From Actinomycetes bacterium (lineage in GTDB: Bacteria; Actinomycetota; Thermoleophilia; Solirubrobacterales; Solirubrobacteraceae): a stretch of DNA of 9,878 bases. Location of the stretch: positions 1 through 9,878 of the forward strand of contig JAEYAL010000138.1 in the NCBI GenBank assembly GCA_023404805.1. The letters run 5' to 3'. Positions 1-5,748 of this stretch are shown one piece after another (the first letter of the stretch is position 1; every line of letters begins with the position of its first letter). The position numbers and the translations under genes are program-made. The notes under the pieces are model-generated. The model had not been told where the DNA came from, ran no database searches, and was given only the letters and a program-made list of their open reading frames with translations.

Positions 1-378
1 CAGCAGCAGGTCGCGGTCGCGCTCGGACAGCCGCGCCAGCGCCTGCGCCAGCGGGCCGTGCGTCGCCGGCGCGACGCCGGCGCTGCGCGGGTCCGCGAGG
101 TCGGCGAGCTCGACGTCGGCGCGCGCCGCCTCCTGCCCGGCGGCCTTGCGGCGCTCAGCCATCAAGACATGCCGCGCCACTCCGAACAGCCAGGCCCGCT
201 CGCGGCCCGCGGGCAATTCGTCGATCCGGCGCCACGCCACGACCCCGACCTCAGACATCACGTCGTCGGTGAGCGACGGCGCGCGCCGGTCCACAAACGC
301 CCGCAGCTCGGGGAGATGCGGCTCGACCAGCGAGGCGAACCGGTGGTGCGGAGTGGGCGGCACGCTCTGAAGTGTCAC
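1..378 (-). CDS. ECF-type RNA polymerase sigma factor, N-terminal part (partial)
   Basis: The visible 126 residues begin with a GTG start at 378-376 and stay open to the left edge, so the C-terminus is missing. Residues about 20-78 read as sigma-70 region 2. A helix with DDVMSEVGVVAWRRIDELP is followed by RAWLFGVARHVLMAERR, which matches the region 2.3/2.4 pattern RAWLYxIARNxxxxxxR of ECF sigma factors. After an acidic linker, ALARLSERDRDLLL at the edge is the usual entry into region 4, the helix-turn-helix that binds the -35 element. Such proteins direct RNA polymerase to a small regulon and are often held by an anti-sigma factor, which could be encoded beyond the left edge. A second GTG at 363-361 is an alternative start, and no clear Shine-Dalgarno precedes either. 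The gene is divergent from the ABC operon. The family call is firm; the regulon is unknown. Confidence 0.85.
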   Translation of the reverse strand, partial: MTLQSVPPTPHHRFASLVEPHLPELRAFVDRRAPSLTDDVMSEVGVVAWRRIDELPAGRERAWLFGVARHVLMAERRKAAGQEAARADVELADLADPRSAGVAPATHGPLAQALARLSERDRDLLL

Positions 379-464
379 GGAGCGGAGCGGATGTAACAGC
401 GGGTTGCTCGCCGCACCCCGGTGCCGACCGGGCGCGACCCTGCGCGCCTCGCGGGCCCGCCGTT

Positions 465-480
465 TATGGTCCGCCGCATG
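465..480 (+). promoter_or_regulatory. Leaderless-type -10 element of the ABC operon
   Basis: TATGGT at 465-470 fits the actinobacterial -10 pattern TANNNT. Seven bases separate it from the ATG at 478, so transcription would begin at or next to that ATG and leave no room for a ribosome binding site. There is no Shine-Dalgarno before 478 and no convincing -35. The same arrangement recurs before three other genes in this window. Confidence 0.55.
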
Positions 481-1479
481 GAGCCGATCATCGCCCTGCG
501 GGGCGTCACGAAGCGCTTCGGTGGGGTAGCCGCCGTCGACGACATCACCGTCGACGTGGCCCCGGGCCGCTGCTTCGCCTGGCTGGGCCCGAACGGGTGC
601 GGCAAGACCACGCTGATTCGCATGATGCTCGGGCTTGCGCGGCCGTCCGCGGGTGAGATCACGGTGCGCGGCCATAAGATCCCGCGCCAGTCGCGGCAGG
701 CGCTGAGCCGCGTCGGCGCGATCGTGGAGGAGCCGCGCTTCTACCCGTACCTGTCGGGCCGCGACAACCTCAAGCTCTGGGCCGCCCACTACGACAAGTC
801 CGCCGCCGGGCGGATCGAGCAGGAGCTGGCGCGCGTCGGCCTGAGCGACGCCGCCACCAAGAAGGTCGACGCGTACTCACTCGGCATGCGGCAGCGCCTC
901 GGCGTGGCCCGCGCGATGCTCAACGACCCTGAACTGCTGCTGCTCGACGAGCCGACCAACGGGCTGGATCCGGCCGGCCTGGTCGAGTTCCGCGCGATGG
1001 TGCGCGGGCTCGTCGCCGAGGGCCGCACCGTCTTCATCAGCTCCCACATCCTCGACGAGGTCGAGCGGATGGCCGATGACGTCGCGATCATCCAGCGCGG
1101 CCGGATGGTCTCGCACGGGTCGATCGCCGAGCTCACCAAAGGCGCGACGGGCGGCGGGATCCTGCTGCGCGTCGACGACGCGGATGCGGCCCAGCGCGCG
1201 GTCCTCGACCTGCCGTTCGTGCAGAAGGTCGACACCGCCGAGGGCGGCGGCCGCGTGCGGCTGTCGGTCTCGCACTCCGGCGACGACGAGCTGCGCGCCA
1301 CCGCCGACCGCCTCGTCGCCCGCGGCGTGGGGCTGTTCGAGCTGGCGCCGCAGGTCGCGAGCCTGGAGTCGCGCTTCCTGGAGATCACCGGCTCAGCGCC
1401 GGGTGAGCTGTCCGTCCCAGAGCCGCCGCTGCAGCCGCAGACCGGTCCGACGTTCGTCACGAAGAAGAAGGGCTCCTGA
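478..1479 (+). CDS. ABC transporter ATP-binding protein (ABC-2 exporter type)
   Basis: This 333-residue protein is the cytoplasmic ATPase of an ABC exporter. Walker A is GPNGCGKTT (37-45), the signature is YSLGMRQR (133-140), Walker B is LLLLDEPT (153-160), and the H-loop histidine is H190 in SSHILDE. The Q-loop region reads VEEPRFYPYLSGRDNL, the form usual in the BcrA/DrrA/CcmA-like exporter group. Residues about 225-305 form a C-terminal accessory domain, followed by a Pro-rich tail ending TKKKGS. The reading frame is open further upstream (ATGs at 421 and 466), but 478 is preferred because it directly precedes the conserved IIALRGVTKRFGG strand and follows a leaderless-type -10. The stop overlaps the permease start (TGATG), so the two are translationally coupled. 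The substrate cannot be read from sequence; drugs, lipids or peptides are all possible for this group. Confidence 0.93.
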   Translation: MEPIIALRGVTKRFGGVAAVDDITVDVAPGRCFAWLGPNGCGKTTLIRMMLGLARPSAGEITVRGHKIPRQSRQALSRVGAIVEEPRFYPYLSGRDNLKLWAAHYDKSAAGRIEQELARVGLSDAATKKVDAYSLGMRQRLGVARAMLNDPELLLLDEPTNGLDPAGLVEFRAMVRGLVAEGRTVFISSHILDEVERMADDVAIIQRGRMVSHGSIAELTKGATGGGILLRVDDADAAQRAVLDLPFVQKVDTAEGGGRVRLSVSHSGDDELRATADRLVARGVGLFELAPQVASLESRFLEITGSAPGELSVPEPPLQPQTGPTFVTKKKGS

Positions 1480-1481
1480 TG
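1467..1481 (+). promoter_or_regulatory. Shine-Dalgarno and TGATG coupling site
   Basis: GAAGGG at 1467-1472 lies six bases before the ATG at 1479, inside the end of the ATPase gene. The ATPase stop (1477-1479) shares its A with this ATG, so terminating ribosomes can restart on the permease. Confidence 0.6.
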
Positions 1482-2198
1482 ACCCTCATCGCCTATGAGC
1501 TGCGCCGCATCATCGGCCGCAAGGGCTCGTTCTTCGGGTCCATGGGCGTCGCGCTGGCGATCGCCCTGCTCGTCGCGCTGCTCGTCGGCGCCGAAGACCA
1601 GACCGAGGACGTCTGGTCGCAGGTGCTCGGCATCCCGCTCGTCTTCGGCTCGACCGTGGTCGGCGCGCTCGCCGGGTCTTACGACACCGCGCAGGGCACG
1701 ATGCGCTACCTCGTCCTGACGGGGGTGCCGCGCTGGAAGCTCGTCGCGATCCGCATCCCGGCGCTGGTCATCGCGATCGTCCTGATCTCGGCCCCGGCCG
1801 CGCTCGCCGCGTTCTACGGCATGAGCACCGGCGATGCGACGGGCACCGAGATGATCCGCTCCGTCGGCGGCAGCGTCACGTACGCCGCGATCTGGGGCGT
1901 CGTCTCGATGGTCGTCGGCACGCTGCTGCGCTCGAACGGCGCTGGCATCGCCGTGGCGCTCGTGCTCTTCCTGGTGGGCAACATCATCACCGCCGCGGTG
2001 CAGTCTGAGATCTCGCAGACCGTCGGCGACTTCCTGCTGCCGAACGTCGTCTCGGTCTTCGCGCTCTTCGGGCACACCCCCGAGAACACCGAGGTCCTCA
2101 CCGAGATGGCCTGGGGCACCGCCGCGGTCGCGCTCGTGGTCTGGATGATCGCGCTGGCAGGCCTTGCCATCGCCCGCGTCGAACGCGACGAGTACTAG
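1479..2198 (+). CDS. ABC-2 type permease subunit
   Basis: This 239-residue integral membrane protein is the likely membrane partner of the preceding ATPase. By hydrophobicity there are about six membrane segments, near residues 20-37, 49-67, 88-110, 131-150, 156-176 and 212-232. A short amphipathic N-terminus (MTLIAYELRRIIGRKGSFF) is typical of ABC-2 half-permeases. The motif GTMRYLVLTGVPRWKLVAIR after the second segment corresponds to the cytoplasmic coupling region of this family (G-T-x-R-x-L-L-T-x-P-x-x-R). The length is normal for a subunit that dimerises. It starts on the ATPase stop (TGATG) with GAAGGG six bases upstream. The protein ends RVERDEY and its gene is the last of the operon, with a hairpin seven bases after the stop. 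The substrate is unknown. Confidence 0.9.
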   Translation: MTLIAYELRRIIGRKGSFFGSMGVALAIALLVALLVGAEDQTEDVWSQVLGIPLVFGSTVVGALAGSYDTAQGTMRYLVLTGVPRWKLVAIRIPALVIAIVLISAPAALAAFYGMSTGDATGTEMIRSVGGSVTYAAIWGVVSMVVGTLLRSNGAGIAVALVLFLVGNIITAAVQSEISQTVGDFLLPNVVSVFALFGHTPENTEVLTEMAWGTAAVALVVWMIALAGLAIARVERDEY

Positions 2199-2204
2199 GC
2201 GTCT

Positions 2205-2217
2205 CGGGGGAACCCCG
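2205..2217 (+). terminator. Possible terminator hairpin after the ABC operon
   Basis: CGGGG-GAA-CCCCG forms a 5-bp GC stem with a three-base loop, starting seven bases after the permease stop codon. No T-tract follows, which is common in high-GC actinobacteria but leaves the call uncertain. It could also be incidental GC pairing. Confidence 0.35.
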
Positions 2218-2222
2218 GGTCG

Positions 2223-2243
2223 GCTCAGGGGCCGCTCAGGGGC
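2223..2243. repeat. Two tandem copies of GCTCAGGGGC, 11-bp period
   Basis: GCTCAGGGGC occurs at 2223-2232 and again at 2234-2243, one base apart. The 11-bp spacing is about one helical turn. It lies between the ABC operon and the small putative gene at 2288. It could be a protein-binding site or simply a small duplication. Confidence 0.4.
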
Positions 2244-2276
2244 TCCCCCGATAGGCACGCCTCCGTCTCCGCGGGA

Positions 2277-2295
2277 GGCTGCATCTCATGCAGCC
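2277..2295 (+). promoter_or_regulatory. Perfect stem-loop covering the start codon of the small ORF
   Basis: GGCTGCAT (2277-2284), loop CTC and ATGCAGCC (2288-2295) form a perfect 8-bp inverted repeat. The ATG of the putative 70-residue gene is the first triplet of the right arm. The Shine-Dalgarno-like GGGAGG (2273-2278) overlaps the base of the left arm. If transcribed, the hairpin would mask the start codon. As DNA it could be an operator. Confidence 0.45.
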
Positions 2296-2500
2296 GACGA
2301 CCTGCCCTCCGACCTCCGACCCTGACGGCACCCCAGCCGAAGCTCGGGTCGTCGCGGCGGCGCGCCTTACCGCAGGCGCGACCGCCACCGCGGCGCGCGC
2401 CCGGCGCCGCGTGAACCCAGCGACGCTCAACCGCATCTCGGAGTCCGCGGCGGCTGCCGCGGTCGAGGCGTTCTACCACCCCGCCCCGCGGGACGGCTAG
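2288..2500 (+). CDS. Possible small hypothetical protein (70 aa)
   Basis: This frame encodes 70 residues and I do not recognise it. The N-terminal third is Pro/Thr-rich (MQPTTCPPTSDPDGTPAEAR), the middle is Ala/Arg-rich with a basic patch ARARRRVNP, and the end reads AVEAFYHPAPRDG. Most third codon positions are G or C, consistent with coding. GGGAGG lies nine bases before the ATG, a usable ribosome binding site, although the ATG is buried in a perfect inverted repeat. There is no signal peptide or membrane segment. It fills most of the gap between the ABC operon and the toxin-antitoxin module. An overlapping minus-strand frame (2530-2225) is open too, so it may be non-coding. Confidence is limited because nothing conserved is visible. 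Confidence 0.4.
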   Translation: MQPTTCPPTSDPDGTPAEARVVAAARLTAGATATAARARRRVNPATLNRISESAAAAAVEAFYHPAPRDG

Positions 2501-2515
2501 AAGCGATCCGGCCGG

Positions 2516-2532
2516 ACATGTTCTGCACATGT
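2516..2532. promoter_or_regulatory. Putative antitoxin operator: two ACATGT sites 11 bp apart
   Basis: ACATGT, itself a palindrome, occurs at 2516-2521 and 2527-2532, an 11-bp spacing that puts both sites on one face of the helix. The second copy lies in the longer palindrome CACATGTG (2526-2533). Ribbon-helix-helix antitoxins typically bind such paired half-sites next to their own promoter. Here the sites abut the -10 element at 2535. Confidence 0.6.
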
Positions 2533-2534
2533 GT

Positions 2535-2550
2535 TACGGTGCGGAGCATG
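2535..2550 (+). promoter_or_regulatory. Leaderless-type -10 element of the toxin-antitoxin operon
   Basis: TACGGT at 2535-2540 matches TANNNT and sits seven bases before the ATG at 2548. It directly follows the paired ACATGT sites, so a bound antitoxin would block polymerase. Confidence 0.6.
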
Positions 2551-2778
2551 TCGAAGATGATCCAAGTCAGGAACGTTCCGGACGACGTTCATCGGAAACT
2601 CAAAGCGCGCGCGGCCGAAGCGGGGCTCTCGCTTTCGGACTACATCAAGCGGGATCTCGAGCGCGCTGCAGAACGTCCGACGGTCGAAGAACTCTCCGCC
2701 CGGGTGGCCGCGCGCGGACGCTCGAACGTCTCAACGGCGTTCATCGTCAACGCGATCCGTGAGGCGCGTGGGGACTGA
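2548..2778 (+). CDS. vapB: Ribbon-helix-helix antitoxin (FitA/VapB type)
   Basis: This 76-residue protein has an Arc/MetJ-like ribbon-helix-helix N-terminus. IQVRNVPDDVHRKLKARAAE gives the DNA-contacting strand and first helix, and LSLSDYIKRDLERAAE gives the second. This is the pattern of FitA-like VapB antitoxins. The C-terminal third (VEELSARVAARGRSNVSTAF) would wrap around and inhibit the toxin. An in-frame ATG at 2518 exists, but it lies inside the palindromic operator, and the ATG at 2548 sits seven bases after a -10 element, so 2548 is chosen. ATG 2557 is a weaker alternative. The stop overlaps the toxin start (TGATG). About a quarter of its codons end in A or T, more than in the first 50 codons of the ABC ATPase (3 of 50), which hints at horizontal acquisition. 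Autoregulation by the antitoxin and toxin-antitoxin complex is expected from the family. Confidence 0.88.
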   Translation: MSKMIQVRNVPDDVHRKLKARAAEAGLSLSDYIKRDLERAAERPTVEELSARVAARGRSNVSTAFIVNAIREARGD

Positions 2779-3197
2779 TGCATGTCGTCGATGCCTCGGT
2801 CGTCGTCGCCTTTTTCATCGGCGAGGACGCTGAGGCGCAAGCGGCGAGCCGCGTCCTCGCACCAGATGCCGACCTTTGGGCGCCGCACCTGCTCGACGCC
2901 GAGGTCGGTCACGCGCTGCGAAAGGCGGTCCGAGCGAACATGGTCACCGAGCCCATCGCTGCTGCGTCGCTCGAAGACCTGCGAGAGCTACCGCTCCAGC
3001 GTGTCCCGCACGTTGGGCTCATCGAGGCGGCGTGGTCGCTGCGAGACAACGTCTCGTTCTACGACGCGATCTATGTGTCCCTGGCGGAGCGGCTTGGCAT
3101 CCCGCTCGTCACCTTTGACTTGCGCCTTGGGCGAGCCGCCAGCGGCAGGGTGGAAGTCCTCGACCTCGGCGGAGAGGGGTTGTCAGGGCCTGGCTGA
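2778..3197 (+). CDS. vapC: PIN-domain ribonuclease toxin (VapC family)
   Basis: This 139-residue protein has the usual VapC length and the four acidic residues of a PIN nuclease site: D5 (VVDASVVV), E42 (LLDAEVGHAL), D96 (SFYDAIYVSLAE) and D114 (LVTFDLRLG). VapC toxins are Mg-dependent endoribonucleases that cut tRNA or rRNA and arrest growth when free of antitoxin; the RNA target cannot be predicted here. Translation is coupled to the antitoxin through TGATG. All catalytic positions are intact, so the toxin is probably functional. The last residues (LGGEGLSGPG) overlap the end of the convergent permease gene by 15 bp. Role on a chromosome is uncertain: stabilisation of a region, stress response or phage defence have all been proposed for such modules. 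Confidence 0.92.
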   Translation: MHVVDASVVVAFFIGEDAEAQAASRVLAPDADLWAPHLLDAEVGHALRKAVRANMVTEPIAAASLEDLRELPLQRVPHVGLIEAAWSLRDNVSFYDAIYVSLAERLGIPLVTFDLRLGRAASGRVEVLDLGGEGLSGPG

Positions 3198-5735
3198 CGG
3201 CGTCGCTTCAGGCGTTGGCGCACCCACTGCGTGCTCGCCGTTGCCGTTCGCCGACGAGACCGCGCCGTTCGCTGCGACCGCGCCGTTGCGGTTCGCCGCC
3301 GCCGGGACGGCCTCGGCGCCCTCGCCTGCCTGCGACGCCGCGAGCTGCGCGGCAGCTTCGGCCTCGGCCTTCGCGGCGCGCCGCTTGGCAGCTTCCCTCT
3401 GCGGCTTCTTGATCTTCACGTACTCGGCCGCGTAGTAGGAGCCGATCACGAAGCCAGCGGCGATGCACTGGGCGATCATCGTCTCCCACGACGGGAAGAT
3501 GCCGAACCAGGTGCCAGCCCAGTACGGGATGTCGACGCTCATCGGGTGGATCGGCAGCCAGCCGACGCCCTGCAAGGTGCGGGCCGTCTGCCCGACCATG
3601 ATCGTGAGGATCACGCCGAGCATGATCCCGGTGACCCAGAGCATGCGCTTGTAGGGCAGCTTCGTCTGGAGCTTGAAGGTGATGACCGCGACCAGGCCGA
3701 CGAACAGCAGGCCGAGGCCGACGCCCTTGAGCACCGTCGCGGTGCCGGCCGACAGCTGCAGCGACTGCACGAAGAGGACGGTCTCAAAGCCCTCGCGGTA
3801 GACGCTGGTCAGGCCGAGAAGGCCGAAGCCGAACACCTGCGCCGACCAGAAGCCGGTCCGCAGGCCGTCTTCCTCCTCCTTGATGAGGTCGCGCTTCTTC
3901 GCGTTGAAGCCCGCGATCCACGAGGTCCAATAGACCTTGTGGAAGAACCAGTTCATGACGAGCAGCAGGATGCCGATCGCGACGATCCCAACGACGGCCT
4001 CGAGCTTCTCGCCGTACTGGGAGAACTGCTCCAGCACGAACGTCGCGATGGCCCACGTGATGCCCGTCGCGATGAGGCCGAAGAACGCGCCGATGAAGAT
4101 CGGGCGCTTGCGGCGCGACGCGGCGCCGCGCAGCGACGCGGTGATCGCCGCGAGGATCAGCACGGCCTCCAGGCCCTCGCGGAACACGAGCACCGACGCG
4201 TTCGTCACGACGGTCGCCTCGGAGGCGCCGTCGCCGAGCGTGGCCTGCGCGTCGTCGAGCGCCTGGTCGAGCACGGCGCGGGTCTCCTTGACCTTCGTCA
4301 CCGCCGCCTTCTGGGCGATCAGGTTCGCGAGGCCGGGCGTGTCCTGGGCGCCGAACCAGATGAGGCCTTCGATGTCGGCGGCGAGGCTCGGGTCGAAGGG
4401 GTTGAGGCGCAGCTCCGGGCCGAACTCGAAGAACGCGTACGCCTCCAGGCGCGCCTGCTCGGCCGCGCCGTACTGGCCGGCCGCGACCGCGGTCTCGACG
4501 CGGTCGAGGGTGAGGTCGATGAGGTCGAACTCCGACTCGTCGCTCGTCTCCTTCCACGCCTTCGGGAACGCCGTGTTCAGCTGCTCGACGGTGCGCTCGG
4601 TCAGGGCTTTGACGTCGTCGTACTCGGCCGCGGCGCCGCCTTCGCGGGCGGTCGTGATGATGGCGTCGAGCTTGGCGATGCCGGCCTTGGCCGCGAGGGT
4701 CGCCTGCTCGTCCTGCTTGCGCATCGGGTCGTAGAGGTCGGCGAACGCCGCCAGGGCGCCGTCCATGAAGGCGCGGGCCTCCTGGATCTCGAACGCGGCC
4801 GTCACCTTCGTGCCCTTGGTGCCGCTGCGCCACTCGATCGGCACGAGGCCGACGAACCGCGTGAGCTGGTTGGCGCGGCGCGCCTGCTCCTCGGGCGTGA
4901 ACGGCGCGGCGGTGAAGCCCTCAAGCGACTCGTCGATCGCTTTGCGCGAGGCCGCGACTGCGGCGTCGTCGCCGGCCTGTGCGGCGGCGACGAGGCTGGC
5001 CAGCTCGGCCCGCAGCGCCTTCGTCGCGTCGCCGCCGCGCGCCTCGGTGTAGCGCGGCGCGAGGATCTCGAAGTAGCCAGCGGCCTGCGCAGCCGGCTCA
5101 GCGGCCGACGTCGCGAACTTGCGGCGCGTCGAGGCGACGGTGTCATCGAGCAGTTCGCGCATCCGCGACTGGTAGCCGTCGAGCAGGTCCTTGGTGACGA
5201 CGAGCGTCGCCTCATCGGGCTGCACCTCGCCGCCGCCGAGGCGGCGCACGGCGGCGGTCGCATCGACGCCAGGCCGCGAGAACCGCGTCGCGGTGCGGAA
5301 GTCGCGCAGCAGCAGCCAGCGTTTCGCCGCGACCGCATCGCCGCGGGCGACCGATGCCAGCGTCACCCGCGCGCTCGTCTGCAGCAGCGCGGCGTAGACC
5401 GCGCCGCGAGCGGCGGCAAGCGCCTCCGCATCGCCCTGGGCGGCGGCGTCGACGGCGTCGTCGAGCGAACCGCGGAGCGTCTCACCCGCTTGGCCGGTCG
5501 CCGTCTTGCTGAACGCCGCCAGCGCCAGGGCGCGCGCCTTGGCGGCCTGCGCCCTGGCGCCTGCGCGGTCGTCGAGCGTCAGGTCGGACTGAGCCTCGAA
5601 GAGGCCCGAGCGGACCTGCTCCGCGTCATGCCACGGCCGCGCCTCAGCGGCGCCTGCGCTCGCGGGCGCAGCAAACAGCCCTGCCAGCAGCAGGAGCGCC
5701 GGCAGCAGCAGGCGGGCGATGCGGGTGGCGGTCAG
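3183..5735 (-). CDS. FTR1-family iron permease with large extracytoplasmic N-terminal region
   Basis: The frame encodes about 850 residues if started at CTG 5735-5733. Residues 1-27 form a signal peptide (TRIAR, then a Leu-rich core, PASA cleavage), and residues 28 to about 505 are a helical, acidic extracytoplasmic region. About seven membrane segments follow (514-532, 545-566, 580-597, 629-659, 669-687, 697-717, 755-769). The FTR1 iron motifs are REGLE (519-523) and REGFE (647-651), in the first and fourth segments. A basic KIKKPQREAAKRRAAKAEAE stretch leads to an Ala/Gly/Asn-rich tail. The protein should move ferric iron across the membrane, supplied by the lipoprotein encoded four bases upstream. 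No ATG, GTG or TTG lies in frame between the upstream stop and GTG 5366, which would delete the signal peptide and about 120 residues. CTG, eight bases after GAAGG, is therefore proposed. EfeU is much shorter, so this is a long FTR1 variant. Confidence 0.9.
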   Translation of the reverse strand: MTATRIARLLLPALLLLAGLFAAPASAGAAEARPWHDAEQVRSGLFEAQSDLTLDDRAGARAQAAKARALALAAFSKTATGQAGETLRGSLDDAVDAAAQGDAEALAAARGAVYAALLQTSARVTLASVARGDAVAAKRWLLLRDFRTATRFSRPGVDATAAVRRLGGGEVQPDEATLVVTKDLLDGYQSRMRELLDDTVASTRRKFATSAAEPAAQAAGYFEILAPRYTEARGGDATKALRAELASLVAAAQAGDDAAVAASRKAIDESLEGFTAAPFTPEEQARRANQLTRFVGLVPIEWRSGTKGTKVTAAFEIQEARAFMDGALAAFADLYDPMRKQDEQATLAAKAGIAKLDAIITTAREGGAAAEYDDVKALTERTVEQLNTAFPKAWKETSDESEFDLIDLTLDRVETAVAAGQYGAAEQARLEAYAFFEFGPELRLNPFDPSLAADIEGLIWFGAQDTPGLANLIAQKAAVTKVKETRAVLDQALDDAQATLGDGASEATVVTNASVLVFREGLEAVLILAAITASLRGAASRRKRPIFIGAFFGLIATGITWAIATFVLEQFSQYGEKLEAVVGIVAIGILLLVMNWFFHKVYWTSWIAGFNAKKRDLIKEEEDGLRTGFWSAQVFGFGLLGLTSVYREGFETVLFVQSLQLSAGTATVLKGVGLGLLFVGLVAVITFKLQTKLPYKRMLWVTGIMLGVILTIMVGQTARTLQGVGWLPIHPMSVDIPYWAGTWFGIFPSWETMIAQCIAAGFVIGSYYAAEYVKIKKPQREAAKRRAAKAEAEAAAQLAASQAGEGAEAVPAAANRNGAVAANGAVSSANGNGEHAVGAPTPEATPSARP

Positions 5736-5748
5736 CGTCTCAGCCTTC
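5733..5748 (-). promoter_or_regulatory. Shine-Dalgarno before a proposed CTG start
   Basis: On the minus strand GAAGG (5748-5744) is followed after eight bases by CTG (5735-5733). The lipoprotein stop TGA (5742-5740) lies between them, four bases before the CTG, so re-initiation after termination is plausible. The start codon choice is inferred from the signal peptide and the absence of any standard start. Confidence 0.45.

Noticed and set aside
789..2258. A 489-codon open frame on the minus strand opposite the ABC operon
   Set aside because: It is rich in Arg, Asp, Glu and Gly with no recognisable motif, and it lies antisense to two clearly conserved genes. It is a product of high GC.
2225..2530. 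Minus-strand open frame of 101 codons in the linker
   Set aside because: It starts inside the antitoxin operator, has no ribosome binding site and no recognisable sequence. The plus-strand frame at 2288 is the better candidate.
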